64,000 nucleotides of DNA from an uncultured Alistipes sp. Lineage in GTDB: Bacteria; Bacteroidota; Bacteroidia; Bacteroidales; Rikenellaceae. Below are positions 1 to 8,921 of the stretch, piece by piece; within the stretch, counting starts at the first letter, position 1; each line of letters opens with the position of its first letter. Under the pieces are notes generated by a model. The model did not search any database. It saw only the letters and a list, made by a program, of their open reading frames with translations, and was not told the DNA's origin. The DNA lies in contig URBK01000003.1 in the NCBI GenBank assembly GCA_900546065.1, forward strand, positions 83,032 through 147,031, read 5' to 3'. The position numbers and the translations under genes were made by a program.

Positions 1-242
1 TCTATGACCGAAGGGTGTATGCGGTCGGGGTGCCGCGAATTGCGACATGCCCGCTCGACCATCTCCAGACGATCCATCTCGGGGGCCTGCATCCACTCCG
101 CCTTGAAGGGGTTCTGCGGCGACACGATCATCGCCACCTCGTCACCCAGATCCTTGTCCATTACGTGTTCGGCCATGGCTATGTGACCCTTGTGTACGGG
201 GTTGAACGACCCGAAGTAGAGAATCATCCGTCGCTTGGCCAT
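1..242 (-). CDS. nadD: Nicotinate-nucleotide adenylyltransferase, N-terminal part (cut by window edge)
   Basis: About 80 N-terminal residues are visible; the gene runs off the left edge. The product would adenylylate nicotinate mononucleotide in cytosolic NAD synthesis. Directly after the start Met there is a Rossmann strand and the nucleotidyltransferase signature GSFNPVHKGHIAMAE, which fits the family pattern GxFxPxHxGH that binds ATP. The ATG lies 4 nt downstream of the gmk stop, so it is probably the third gene of the yicC-gmk-nadD transcript, an order common in Bacteroidales. The identification is firm from the motif. Length and C-terminal motifs cannot be judged. Confidence 0.9.
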   Translation of the reverse strand, partial: MAKRRMILYFGSFNPVHKGHIAMAEHVMDKDLGDEVAMIVSPQNPFKAEWMQAPEMDRLEMVERACRNSRHPDRIHPSVI

Positions 243-246
243 CGTA

Positions 247-825
247 TCAATGGGTTTGGGCGAGGAACTCGCCTATTATCTTTTCGGTATCGGCCACAGC
301 CTTGTCCAGATCGTCATTGACAACGATATGGTCGAACTCCCCCGACTTCGACAACTCGAACTCGGCCTTGGCCACACGTTTGTCTATCGTCTCGGCAGAG
401 TCTGTGCCGCGTCCCTCCAGACGTCGGCGCAACTCCTCGATCGAGGGGGGCATGATGAATATCGAGCAGGCATTGCCGCCGAATATACGTTTGAGGTTGA
501 TGCCTCCCATAACATCCACATCGAAGACAATGACATTGCCCTTGGCCCAGATACGCTCCATCTCGCTGCGCAGCGTACCGTAGCAGGTACCGCCGTAGAC
601 CTCCTCCCACTCGACGAAGTCACCGGCCTTGACGCGCCGCGCGAACTCCTCCTGCGTCAGGAAAAAGTAATCGACCCCGTCGCGCTCCGTACCGCGGGGC
701 TTGCGCGAAGTGGCCGAAACCGAGAACTCGAACTGCGGGAATACCGCCAGCAGACGCTTTACGATCGTGGTCTTTCCCGAACCGCTCGGCGCCGAAAATA
801 TGATCAGTTTACCCTCCTTTGCCAT
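247..825 (-). CDS. gmk: Guanylate kinase
   Basis: Converts GMP and ATP to GDP and ADP in the cytosol. The 192-residue length is typical. The P-loop APSGSGKTT is at residues 11-19. The GMP-binding region follows with SATSRKPRGTERDGVDYFF, and EWEEVYGGTCYGT is the conserved segment contacting the GMP base. The start Met is 3 nt after the yicC stop and the gene ends 4 nt before nadD, so all three are very likely co-transcribed. Nothing unusual was seen. Confidence 0.96.
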   Translation of the reverse strand: MAKEGKLIIFSAPSGSGKTTIVKRLLAVFPQFEFSVSATSRKPRGTERDGVDYFFLTQEEFARRVKAGDFVEWEEVYGGTCYGTLRSEMERIWAKGNVIVFDVDVMGGINLKRIFGGNACSIFIMPPSIEELRRRLEGRGTDSAETIDKRVAKAEFELSKSGEFDHIVVNDDLDKAVADTEKIIGEFLAQTH

Positions 826-828
826 GGT

Positions 829-1701
829 TTACAATATGTTGAGCACCTGTTCCTTGATCTTTTCCAACTCATCCTTCATCTTCACCACGAGGATCTGCAT
901 CTCCGACTGGTTGGCCTTCGAGCCGAGGGTGTTGATCTCACGGCCCATCTCCTGCGCTATGAAGCCCAGTTTGCGTCCCGCCTCGGGCTCCGTTTCAGCC
1001 ACCTCGCGAAAATAACGGCAGTGGTTCGTCAGACGCACCTTCTCCTCCGTGATGTCGAGCTTCTCGATGTAGAATATCATCTCCTGCTCCAGACGGTTCG
1101 TATCCACGTCGACATTCAGCTGCGCCAGATTCTCGCGTATGCGCGCACGGATCGTATCGGCACGTGCCGTCTCGTAAGGCTCGACCTCACGCTTGTACTC
1201 CTCGATCTTGTCGACACGGCGCAACAGGTCGGCTATCAGAGTCGCACCCTCCTGCGTGCGGAAAGCGTCGAGGTGTTCTATCGCCTCGCCCACAGCCTGC
1301 ATCACGGCGTCGCTCTCCTGCTGCGAGAGGGTCTCCGCTTCGGCCGACACCACATCCGGCAGGCGCAGCACGGCACCCACGATGCCGTCATAATCGGCCG
1401 AGATACCCGAAAAATTCATCGCGTCGTCTATCTGCCGGACATACTCGCGGAACACTTCGCGGTTCACTACTGCCGACGTGTGCGGCACGGTGCTCTCCAC
1501 CGTCACCGTGAGGTCGATCTTGCCGCGGCGCAGGGCGGCACCCGCAACCGAGCGTACGGCATACTCCAGCGAACGGTATAACATGGGCAGCTTGACGTTC
1601 AGGTCGAGCTGTTTGGAGTTGAGCGATCGGATTTCGACCGTTATCTTTTTTGTCGGCAGCGATACCTCGCTCTTGCCGAATCCCGTCATCGACTTTACCA
1701 T
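829..1701 (-). CDS. YicC-family endoribonuclease
   Basis: A 290-residue protein of the YicC/YloC family (YicC_N plus DUF1732). E. coli YicC is reported to be an endoribonuclease. I chose the Met that begins MVKSMTGFGKSEV because MxSMTGFG is the hallmark N-terminus of the family; an 18-residue upstream extension is possible but lacks similarity. The C-terminal DUF1732 part carries the conserved GRKLGFIAQEMGREINTLGSKAN run. It is the first gene of a tight operon with gmk and nadD. A convincing minus-strand promoter lies 84 nt upstream. Confidence 0.92.
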   Translation of the reverse strand: MVKSMTGFGKSEVSLPTKKITVEIRSLNSKQLDLNVKLPMLYRSLEYAVRSVAGAALRRGKIDLTVTVESTVPHTSAVVNREVFREYVRQIDDAMNFSGISADYDGIVGAVLRLPDVVSAEAETLSQQESDAVMQAVGEAIEHLDAFRTQEGATLIADLLRRVDKIEEYKREVEPYETARADTIRARIRENLAQLNVDVDTNRLEQEMIFYIEKLDITEEKVRLTNHCRYFREVAETEPEAGRKLGFIAQEMGREINTLGSKANQSEMQILVVKMKDELEKIKEQVLNIL

Positions 1702-1784
1702 ATCGAAAGGATTTAAACAGTTGATCCGTAAAGAAAAATTCGAATCCGCCGCCACGTGTGCGGCAGACCTTCGGAAAATCCCGA

Positions 1785-1816
1785 CAAAGATAATAATCGA
1801 CGCCCGTTAAAACAAA
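1785..1816 (-). promoter_or_regulatory. Bacteroidetes-type promoter of yicC-gmk-nadD
   Basis: On the minus strand TTTG (1816-1813) is followed by exactly 20 nt and then TATCTTTG (1792-1785), matching the -33/-7 consensus of Bacteroidetes sigma-ABfr. It gives a leader of roughly 75 nt before yicC. Confidence 0.7.
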
Positions 1817-2257
1817 TTTCGCCTATACAAATGTACCGCATGGTTCATGCAAGGCGTACTATGCAACGTCTCCACACGCACACGGATATCCCAACCCGAT
1901 AAGATACCGCCCCACCCTTCACGCACAGACGGAAAAGGTCCCCTATTGCATCACTCCGCCGCAACAGCGCCGCAAGTCGGCGTGACATAAGACGCATAAC
2001 TTTGCGGAGGTTAACAATTTATAGGCGGCGCACGCATACGCGCACTATACCCCGATTCAAAACATCGCCCAGATATGCCTTTATGCATGCCGCGGCCGAA
2101 TATGTTAAAAAGTGTAACCGCGGCAAATTGTTTCGGTTTATTACGCATTTGAGCGGGAAGGATGCCATATTGTTATTAAAAAATATTAATAACTAAACAT
2201 TTCACATGATTTTTGTTAAAAAAAGCTATGAATCGAGTAAAAAAATATGCATTATTA

Positions 2258-2289
2258 TTTTGATTAATCATAATTTTCGAGTTACTTTG
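2258..2289 (+). promoter_or_regulatory. Promoter of the serC-serA-DUF1015 operon
   Basis: TTTTG (2258-2262), 19 nt, then TTACTTTG (2282-2289), close to the Bacteroidetes -33/-7 pair. It sits in an AT-rich tract 45 nt upstream of the serC ATG. Confidence 0.6.
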
Positions 2290-2333
2290 TAATGCGAAGC
2301 CAAGTAATAACCTTATAAAAACATTTCGACAGT

Positions 2334-3404
2334 ATGAAGAAGTACAATTTCAATGCGGGACCCTCGATCCTGCCCGACGTGGCGCTTGAGGCCGCGGCAA
2401 AAGCCATTATCGATTTCGACGGAACGGGATTGTCGCTGCTCTCCATATCGCACCGCACAAAGGAGTTCGAGGGCGTATTGGAGGAGGCCAAGAGCCTGTT
2501 CAAGGAGCTGCTCAACATCCCCGACAACTACAGCATATATTTTGTCGGCGGCGGCGCCAGCACCCAGTTCTTCCACATCCCGGCCAATTTTCTCAAGACC
2601 AAGGTCGGATATGTCAATACCGGCGTATGGAGCAAGAAGGCCATCAAGGAGGCAAAGTATTACGGCGAGGTGGAGATCATAGCTTCTTCGGAGGATCGCA
2701 ACTTCACATACATCCCCAAGGGCTTTGACATACCGTCGGATATCGACTACCTCTATATCTGCAGCAACAACACCATCTACGGTACCGAATACAAGATCGA
2801 CCTTGACTCGCCCGTGCCCCTGATCGCCGACATGAGCTCCGACATCCTGAGCCGTCCCGTCGACGTCTCGAAGTACGCCATGATCTACGGCGGCGCACAG
2901 AAGAACCTCGCCCCCGCCGGCGTCACCTTCGTCATCATCCGCAACGACATGCTCGAGCGCGTAGTGCGTCCACTGCCCACGATGGTCAACGTGAATACCC
3001 ATGTGGCCAACAACTCGATGTTCAATACGCCTCCCGTATTCCCCATCTACGTCATGCGCGAGACGCTCAAGTGGATGAAGTCTATCGGCGGTATGGAGGA
3101 GATGTACCGCCGCAACAAGGAGAAGGCCGCCCTGCTCTATGCCGAGATCGACCGCAACAGCCTCTTCCGCGGCACCGTCGAGAAGGAGGACCGCTCGCTG
3201 ATGAACATCTGCTTCGTCATGAGCGACGGAAACGAGGCTCTGGCCCCCGAGTTCCTCGAGTTCGCCAAGTCGAAGGGCATGGTCGGCATCAAGGGACACC
3301 GTCTGGTAGGCGGCTTCCGCGCTTCGTGCTACAACGCCTGCCCCAAGGAGTCGGTAGAGGCACTTATAGCCTGCATGCAGGAGTTCGAGGCCATGCACAA
3401 ATAG
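2334..3404 (+). CDS. serC: Phosphoserine aminotransferase
   Basis: PLP-dependent class V aminotransferase that converts 3-phosphohydroxypyruvate plus glutamate to 3-phosphoserine. The 356-residue length is normal. It begins [14 protein letters not shown], where the NFNAGP stretch is the SerC hallmark. VGGGASTQF is the cofactor phosphate loop. The PLP lysine is in the [12 protein letters not shown] segment. The C-terminus has the substrate-binding [15 protein letters not shown]. It is first in an operon with serA and a DUF1015 gene. The start follows the promoter by 45 nt. Confidence 0.97.
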   Translation: MKKYNFNAGPSILPDVALEAAAKAIIDFDGTGLSLLSISHRTKEFEGVLEEAKSLFKELLNIPDNYSIYFVGGGASTQFFHIPANFLKTKVGYVNTGVWSKKAIKEAKYYGEVEIIASSEDRNFTYIPKGFDIPSDIDYLYICSNNTIYGTEYKIDLDSPVPLIADMSSDILSRPVDVSKYAMIYGGAQKNLAPAGVTFVIIRNDMLERVVRPLPTMVNVNTHVANNSMFNTPPVFPIYVMRETLKWMKSIGGMEEMYRRNKEKAALLYAEIDRNSLFRGTVEKEDRSLMNICFVMSDGNEALAPEFLEFAKSKGMVGIKGHRLVGGFRASCYNACPKESVEALIACMQEFEAMHK

Positions 3405-3542
3405 CATAACACGCCGTCGTGAGGTGCATGCGGCTATCAGTATGCACCTCGGGGACGCGTGTGCAGACCGGACCGGCAAAACCGCTAAACGCTAAACACG
3501 GATACCGGTCAAACCGACATAACCGTTAAAACAAGCCAACCG

Positions 3543-4466
3543 ATGAAAATACTCATAGCAACCGAAAAGCCCTTCGCACACGAGGCCGTGGAGGGCATCA
3601 AGGCGATATTCGCCGATGCGGGATACGAGACTGTCCTGCTTGAGAAATATACCGACAAGGCACAGCTTCTCGAAGCCGTGGCCGATGTCGAGGGCCTCAT
3701 CATCCGCAGCGACAAGGTTACGGCCGAGGTGTTGGCCGCAGCACCGAAACTGCGTATCGTAGTACGTGCAGGCGCCGGTTACGACAATGTCGATCTGGCC
3801 GCCGCAAAGGCCAAGGGCGTCGTAGTTATGAACACTCCCGGCCAAAACTCTAATGCCGTAGCCGAGCTGGCTCTGGGCATGATGGTATATATGGCCCGCA
3901 ACCAGTTCACCGCAGGTACGGGAAGCGAACTGCAGGGCAAGCGTATCGGCATTCACGCCTACGGCAACGTCGGCCGTCTTGTCGGACGCAAGGCCAAGGC
4001 TCTCGGCATGGATGTGGCCGCGTACGACCCCTTCATCACCGATGACGCCGTATTCGAGGCTGACGGTGTGCGCAAGGTAAACAGTGTCGAGGAGCTCTAC
4101 TCGTCGTCGGATTACCTCTCGCTGCACATTCCCGCAACCGAGCAGACGAAACGCTCAATCGGATACAAACTTCTGATGTCGATGCCCAAGGACGCCACGC
4201 TGGTCAATACGGCGCGCAAGGAGGTTATCGACGAGGAAGGCCTTAAGGCCGCCCTCACGGAGCGCACCGATCTGAAGTACATAACCGACATAGCCCCCGA
4301 CTCGAAGGAGGAGCTCGCCTCGCTCTTCGGCAAGCGTTTCTTCGCCACGCCCAAGAAGATGGGTGCCGAGACGGCCGAGGCCAACATCAACGCCGGACTG
4401 GCCGCAGCACGGCAGATCGTCGATTATATCGAGAACGGCAATACGCGTTTTCAGGTGAACAAATAG
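3543..4466 (+). CDS. serA: D-3-phosphoglycerate dehydrogenase, short form
   Basis: NAD-dependent oxidation of 3-phosphoglycerate to 3-phosphohydroxypyruvate, the first step of serine synthesis. At 307 residues it is the short form without an ACT or ASB regulatory domain. It shows the substrate domain (IIRSDKVT), the Rossmann motif GKRIGIHAYGNVGRLVGRKA with Ala in place of the first Gly, and the catalytic region. The usual catalytic His segment (HxPxT...) occurs as LSLHIPATEQTKR. The segment normally read GGxxLDVF is degenerate near the C-terminus (YITDIAPDSKEE). It lies 138 nt downstream of serC and 10 nt upstream of the DUF1015 gene. Confidence 0.93.
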   Translation: MKILIATEKPFAHEAVEGIKAIFADAGYETVLLEKYTDKAQLLEAVADVEGLIIRSDKVTAEVLAAAPKLRIVVRAGAGYDNVDLAAAKAKGVVVMNTPGQNSNAVAELALGMMVYMARNQFTAGTGSELQGKRIGIHAYGNVGRLVGRKAKALGMDVAAYDPFITDDAVFEADGVRKVNSVEELYSSSDYLSLHIPATEQTKRSIGYKLLMSMPKDATLVNTARKEVIDEEGLKAALTERTDLKYITDIAPDSKEELASLFGKRFFATPKKMGAETAEANINAGLAAARQIVDYIENGNTRFQVNK

Positions 4467-4476
4467 AGATAGCGTC

Positions 4477-5724
4477 ATGGTCAAGATAAAACCTTTCCGC
4501 GGCATACGTCCGCCCGCAGAGTACGCGGCCGAGGTGGCATCACGCCCCTATGACGTACTCAATTCGGCCGAGGCACGCGATGAGGCCACCGAGCGCTCGC
4601 TGCTGCACATAATCAAGGCCGAGATCGACTTCGACGATAAGGTCGACGAGCACTCGCCCGAGGTATATGACAAGGCTGTCGAGAACTTCCGCCTGTGGAA
4701 GGAGCGAGGCTGGCTGCGTCAGGACGACGACGAGTACTACTACATCTATGCACAGACAATGGATGGGCGCACGCAGTACGGCATAGTCATGTGCTGCCAC
4801 TTCGAGGATTACCTCTCGGGGGCGATCAAGAAGCACGAGCTCACACGTCCCGACAAGGAGGAGGACCGCATGAAGCACGTCCGCAACCAGAAGGCCAACC
4901 TCGAACCCGTATTCTTCACATACCCCGACGATAAGGCCATCGACGCCATTGTCAACGATGTCGTGGCCAACACGGCCCCCGAATACGACTTCACCTCGGA
5001 TGACGGCTTCCGCCACCAGTTCTGGGTTATCCGTGACGCCGACAAGAACCGCCGCATAACGGAGCTCTTCGAGGCCATACCGGCACTCTACGTCGCCGAC
5101 GGACATCACCGCACGGCCGCAGCGGCACGCGTAGGTCAGGAGTGCATGAAAAACAATCCGTCGCATCGCGGCGACGAGGAGTACTGCTACTTCCTTGCCG
5201 TCACGTTCCCCGCTTCGCAGCTGCGCATAATCGATTACAACCGTGTCGTACGCGATCTGAACGGACTCTCGAAAGAGGAGTTCCTCAAGCGGTTGGGCGA
5301 GTCGTTCATCGTCGAGAATAAGGGCAGGGATATCTATAAGCCTTCGAGACTGCACAACTTCTCGATGTATCTCGACGGCGAGTGGTACAGCCTGACGGCC
5401 AAGCCGGGTACATACGACGACAATGACCCCATCGGGGTGCTTGATGTCACCGTGCTGTCGAATCTGGTTCTGGACCGTATCCTCGGTATCAAGGATCTGC
5501 GCACGTCGAAGCGTATAGACTTCGTGGGCGGCATCCGCGGTCTGGGCGAACTCAAGAGTCGTGTCGACAGCGGCGAGATGAAGGTGGCCTTCGCACTCTA
5601 CCCCGTCTCGATGAAACAACTCATCGACATCGCCGACACGGGCAACATCATGCCGCCGAAAACCACGTGGTTCGAACCGAAACTGCGTTCGGGCGTTGTG
5701 ATACACTCCTTCGACGACAAGTAG
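4477..5724 (+). CDS. DUF1015 family protein, serine-operon associated
   Basis: A 415-residue cytosolic protein of the DUF1015 family. It starts MVKIKPFRGIRPP, typical for the family, then RPYDVL. The central motif YVADGHHRTAAAARVG resembles the DGHHR loop of ParB/sulfiredoxin-fold enzymes. The archaeal serine kinase SerK has such a fold. The gene is 10 nt behind serA and precedes a terminator, so it is the third gene of the serine operon. No phosphoserine phosphatase gene is visible in the window. A role in serine or phosphoserine phosphotransfer is inference. The family call is firm and the function is open. Confidence 0.88.
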   Translation: MVKIKPFRGIRPPAEYAAEVASRPYDVLNSAEARDEATERSLLHIIKAEIDFDDKVDEHSPEVYDKAVENFRLWKERGWLRQDDDEYYYIYAQTMDGRTQYGIVMCCHFEDYLSGAIKKHELTRPDKEEDRMKHVRNQKANLEPVFFTYPDDKAIDAIVNDVVANTAPEYDFTSDDGFRHQFWVIRDADKNRRITELFEAIPALYVADGHHRTAAAARVGQECMKNNPSHRGDEEYCYFLAVTFPASQLRIIDYNRVVRDLNGLSKEEFLKRLGESFIVENKGRDIYKPSRLHNFSMYLDGEWYSLTAKPGTYDDNDPIGVLDVTVLSNLVLDRILGIKDLRTSKRIDFVGGIRGLGELKSRVDSGEMKVAFALYPVSMKQLIDIADTGNIMPPKTTWFEPKLRSGVVIHSFDDK

Positions 5725-5760
5725 CAAAGCTGCACCGCATAAAACGCGGGTTAAAAAGAT

Positions 5761-5797
5761 CGGGAGGCCTTCTGTAAAGAAAACCTCCCGTTATTTT
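5761..5797 (+). terminator. Terminator of serC-serA-DUF1015
   Basis: Stem CGGGAGG (5761-5767) pairs with CCTCCCG (5784-5790), followed by TTATTTT. It lies between convergent genes. Confidence 0.8.
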
Positions 5798-5816
5798 ACT
5801 CCGTGTCGGCCGACCG

Positions 5817-6563
5817 CTACCTGAGCAGTTCGTCAATGCTTGAGTATGGCATCTCGATACGCGGCATGCCGACCGCATAGACTCCGATCTCATAGGGCGT
5901 ATAGAGGAACGTGATGCCGGTTGAGGTTACGCAGAAATTATCCGTCGGCTTGATGTTTTCGGGATAATACCCCATCTCCGAGAGCCGTGCCGTGTCGGTA
6001 TCGGCCATGCCCAGCTGCCAGCAGAGAAGACGTGTCAATGCAGCAGGCAGTTTGGCCTTCTGTTCGGGCGTGAAAAAGTCGTCCAACGTAAGTTTCTGGC
6101 CCGTTTCGAGCGAGTAGTTGAGGCCCTTGACCCAGCTCATGCCGTGGGCGCCGCCCGTAAACTGGTAACCGGTGATTACGTATGAGAGTGTGCAGTCGAA
6201 GACCTCAATGTCGGACTTGACGAAAAGTTCATATTCGCCGTGCGAGAACTGCTCCTCGTCACAGTTGTTCTCGTCGCGGAACTTCGCCGCAGCCATATCG
6301 AACGTCTTGCGCATGGTGCGCGGCAAGGTACCCTCGATGCCGAAGAATGCCCGGCGGTTCGACTCCTCGATCGACTTCAGCACATGGCTGCGATCGGCAT
6401 TCGCTATGCGGATGTACGACATGTCGACCTTGAAGGGCTGTTTTGTGTCGAACTCCTGCTGGTAGCTCTCGAACATGAATGTGGGGGCAGGCTCACGGCC
6501 GCACGACGCAAGCACTATCGAGGCGGCGGCCAGAAGCAGAAAAATCAGGTTTCGGTGTTTCAT
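5817..6563 (-). CDS. RsiV-like lipoprotein (DUF4163/DUF3298)
   Basis: 248 residues with a lipoprotein signal: a basic N-terminus, a hydrophobic stretch and lipobox LASC with Cys21, so it is probably anchored in an envelope membrane. The remainder matches the DUF4163 (PdaC-like) plus DUF3298 pair: TYxxTGGAHG-like GYQFTGGAHGMSW, then YSLETGQKLTLDDFF, and the C-terminal FLYTPYEIGVYAVGMPRIEMPY typical of DUF3298. Such domains occur in the anti-sigma factor RsiV, which binds lysozyme, but there is no sigma factor nearby and no cytosolic domain. The function is therefore unknown. It is monocistronic and convergent with the serine operon. Confidence 0.85.
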   Translation of the reverse strand: MKHRNLIFLLLAAASIVLASCGREPAPTFMFESYQQEFDTKQPFKVDMSYIRIANADRSHVLKSIEESNRRAFFGIEGTLPRTMRKTFDMAAAKFRDENNCDEEQFSHGEYELFVKSDIEVFDCTLSYVITGYQFTGGAHGMSWVKGLNYSLETGQKLTLDDFFTPEQKAKLPAALTRLLCWQLGMADTDTARLSEMGYYPENIKPTDNFCVTSTGITFLYTPYEIGVYAVGMPRIEMPYSSIDELLR

Positions 6564-6759
6564 CTGTCACGTTATTTGAATGTGTCAAGGGCAAATATAG
6601 TGAATTTTTTCCCAATAAACAGCCCCCGCAAACCAAACATACGAACAAAAAACCGAACTCGCAGCAAGGCCGATCTTTACCCCATGACGGCAGAGTGCGG
6701 CAAAGCGCTGTAAAGATAATTAAATGCGACAATACGAACAACATTACAAATAAAAACAG

Positions 6760-6767
6760 TATCTTTG
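6760..6767 (+). promoter_or_regulatory. Likely -7 box of the korDABC operon
   Basis: TATCTTTG matches the -7 consensus and lies 24 nt before the korD ATG. No clear TTTG is seen about 20 nt upstream. Confidence 0.45.
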
Positions 6768-6790
6768 TTCGGGAATTTAATCGTTAAGAT

Positions 6791-7018
6791 ATGGCTAAAA
6801 TTCAGGGAACCCTTGTGATCGACACCGAACGCTGCAAAGGCTGCGGCGTGTGCATCGCCTCATGCCCGTGCGACGTGCTCGGATACTCGGACAATGTCAA
6901 CGGCAAGGGTTATCGTTATGTAATGATGGCGCACCCCGATTCTTGTATCGGATGTGCCTCGTGTGGAATTATATGTCCCGACAGTTGTATTGTGGTCTAC
7001 AGGCAAAAATTCGAATAA
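6791..7018 (+). CDS. korD: 2-oxoacid:ferredoxin oxidoreductase, delta subunit (2[4Fe-4S] ferredoxin)
   Basis: A 75-residue ferredoxin-like subunit with two four-cysteine motifs, CKGCGVCIASCPC and CIGCASCGIICP, that bind two [4Fe-4S] clusters. It passes electrons from the TPP-dependent oxidative decarboxylation of a 2-oxoacid to ferredoxin. It is first in a compact D-A-B-C operon: 3 nt to korA, 7 nt from korA to korB, 30 nt from korB to korC. Substrate preference (2-oxoglutarate or branched 2-oxoacids) cannot be decided from sequence. Confidence 0.92.
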   Translation: MAKIQGTLVIDTERCKGCGVCIASCPCDVLGYSDNVNGKGYRYVMMAHPDSCIGCASCGIICPDSCIVVYRQKFE

Positions 7019-7021
7019 GAT

Positions 7022-8113
7022 ATGGCAGGGAAAGAGGTTAAATTGATGAAGGGCAATGAAGTAATAGCCCATGCTGCCGTCCGTTGCGGCTGCGACGGAT
7101 ATTTCGGATACCCCATCACGCCCCAGTCGGAGGTGATGGAGACGCTCATGGAACTCAAACCGTGGGAGACTACGGGTATGGTCGTATTGCAGGCCGAGTC
7201 GGAGTTGGCGTCGATCAACATGGTCTACGGCGGCGCCGCAACAGGCAAGCGCGTAATGACCTCGTCGTCGAGTCCCGGCATCAGCCTCATGAGCGAGGGA
7301 ACAAGTTATCTTGCGGCGTGCGAACTGCCGTGTCTCATAGTGAACTGCCAGCGCGGCGGCCCGGGTCTGGGCACCATACAGCCCTCGCAGGGCGACTACT
7401 TCCAAGCCTGCAAGGGCGGCGCTCACGGCGACTTCCACCTCATCGTGCTGGCACCGGCATCGGTGCAGGAGATGCACGACTTCGTAGAGCTCGGGTTCCA
7501 GTTGGCATTCAAGTATCGCAATCCGGCCATGATACTGGCCGACGGCGCCATAGGTCAGATGATGGAGAAGGTGGTGCTCGCACCCCAGAAACCGCGCCGC
7601 ACCGAGGCCGAGATCGAGGCCGAGTGCAACAGCTGGGCTGCCCGCGGAAAGGGAACGCGCCGCGAACGCAACATCTGCACCTCGCTGGAACTCCAATCGG
7701 AAAAGATGGAGAAAATCAACCAGCGTCTGCAAGCCAAATACGCCGCCATAGAGGCTGCCGAGGCCCGTTGGGAGGAGATCATGTGCGACGATGCCGAATA
7801 CGTGATCGTAGCCTTCGGTTCGTCGGCCCGCATCTGCTCGGCCACCGTCGAGACGGCACGCGAACAGGGCATCAAGGTCGGTCTGCTGCGTCCCATCACG
7901 CTCTATCCCTTCCCCATGAAGGCCGTCGAGGCTCTGGCCGCACGCGGCGTCAAGGGGTTCCTTTCGGTGGAACTCAACGCCGGACAGATGGTCGAGGATG
8001 TACGTCTTGCCGTCGCCGGAAAAGCCCCCGTCGAGCACTATGGCCGTCAGGGTGGTATGATGTTTACGCCCGATGAAGCTCTCGAGGCGTTGAAAGAGAA
8101 ATTTATAAAATAG
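7022..8113 (+). CDS. korA: 2-oxoacid:ferredoxin oxidoreductase, alpha subunit (KorA/VorB type)
   Basis: A 363-residue alpha subunit with the pyrimidine-binding domain of the TPP enzyme near the N-terminus (GCDGYFGYPITPQSEVME), then the conserved TSSSSPGISLMSEG stretch. The C-terminal transketolase-like domain II contains YVIVAFGSSARICSATVE and LLRPITLYPFP. Annotation pipelines often call this form VorB (3-methyl-2-oxobutanoate) or KorA (2-oxoglutarate). In an anaerobic Bacteroidales organism, either reductive synthesis or oxidation of 2-oxoglutarate is plausible. Order and spacing show one operon with the ferredoxin, beta and gamma subunits. Confidence 0.93.
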   Translation: MAGKEVKLMKGNEVIAHAAVRCGCDGYFGYPITPQSEVMETLMELKPWETTGMVVLQAESELASINMVYGGAATGKRVMTSSSSPGISLMSEGTSYLAACELPCLIVNCQRGGPGLGTIQPSQGDYFQACKGGAHGDFHLIVLAPASVQEMHDFVELGFQLAFKYRNPAMILADGAIGQMMEKVVLAPQKPRRTEAEIEAECNSWAARGKGTRRERNICTSLELQSEKMEKINQRLQAKYAAIEAAEARWEEIMCDDAEYVIVAFGSSARICSATVETAREQGIKVGLLRPITLYPFPMKAVEALAARGVKGFLSVELNAGQMVEDVRLAVAGKAPVEHYGRQGGMMFTPDEALEALKEKFIK

Positions 8114-8120
8114 ACGAATC

Positions 8121-8891
8121 ATGGCACAGGTAGAAATAAAACCCGAAAATCTGGTATATGCCAAGCCGCGCCTCATAACCGACGACGTGATGCACTACTG
8201 TCCGGGCTGCAGCCACGGCACGGTGCACAAGTTGGTCGCCGAGGTGATCGACGAGATGGGACTCGAGAAGTCGACTATAGCCGTCTCTCCCGTCGGGTGC
8301 TCGGTCTTCGCATACAAATATGTCGACGTGGATTGGGTCGAGGCTGCCCACGGACGCGCATGCGCCGTAGCTACGGCCATCAAGCGTCTGAATCCCGACC
8401 GTCTGGTATTCACCTATCAGGGTGACGGCGATCTGGCGGCCATAGGCACCGGCGAGACCATCCATGCCGCCGCCCGCGGAGAGAATATCGCCACCATCTT
8501 CATCAACAACGCCATCTACGGCATGACGGGAGGACAGATGTCCCCCACCACCCTGCTCGGCATGAAGACGGCAACGACGCCTTACGGACGTGACGCGCAT
8601 CTGAACGGCTTCCCCTACAAGATCGCCGAGATGCTCGTACACCTCGACGGCGCAACCTACATCACCCGCCAGAGCGTACACACGCCCGCCAACGTGCGCA
8701 AGTGCAAGAAGGCCATACGCAAGGCATTCGAGAACTCGCTCGCAGGAAACGGATACTCGATGGTAGAGGTCGTATCGACGTGCAGCAGCGGCTGGAAGAT
8801 GTCGCCCGTCGAGGCAAACAAATGGCTGGAGGAGAACATGCTGCCCTACTATCCGCTGGGCGATATCAAATGTTCGCAGCTCCCGCGTTAA
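8121..8891 (+). CDS. korB: 2-oxoacid:ferredoxin oxidoreductase, beta subunit (TPP-binding)
   Basis: A 256-residue TPP-binding subunit. HYCPGCSHGTVHKL and SPVGCSVF are family motifs. The TPP/Mg motif is TYQGDGDLAAIGTGE followed by FINNAIYGMTGGQMSPTT, the usual GDGD...N.YG.TGGQ signature. It forms the catalytic centre with KorA. It sits 7 nt behind korA and ahead of the gamma subunit. Confidence 0.94.
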   Translation: MAQVEIKPENLVYAKPRLITDDVMHYCPGCSHGTVHKLVAEVIDEMGLEKSTIAVSPVGCSVFAYKYVDVDWVEAAHGRACAVATAIKRLNPDRLVFTYQGDGDLAAIGTGETIHAAARGENIATIFINNAIYGMTGGQMSPTTLLGMKTATTPYGRDAHLNGFPYKIAEMLVHLDGATYITRQSVHTPANVRKCKKAIRKAFENSLAGNGYSMVEVVSTCSSGWKMSPVEANKWLEENMLPYYPLGDIKCSQLPR

Positions 8892-8921
8892 TTGTCACGT
8901 GCAAGTAAGAGTAAAGCATAT

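Larger units (their letters stand above)
1702..2333. other. Divergent intergenic region between yicC and serC
   Basis: 632 bp without a supportable gene. The left part holds the yicC promoter and a small GC hairpin (GCCGC/GCGGC, 1748-1764). An isolated TAACTTTG at 1997-2004 resembles a -7 box but has no -33 partner at the right distance. The last 180 bp are very AT-rich and contain the serC promoter. A 64-codon frame at 2002-2196 has no recognisable features and is not called. Confidence 0.6.

Noticed and set aside
2002..2196. A 64-codon plus-strand frame in the serC upstream region
   Set aside because: It starts without a ribosome site or conserved domain and has an odd Arg/Thr-rich start; no support for coding.
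8892..8921. TTG start of korC ten codons upstream
   Set aside because: Gamma subunits start at MKETLIIAGFGGQG; the upstream residues are not conserved.
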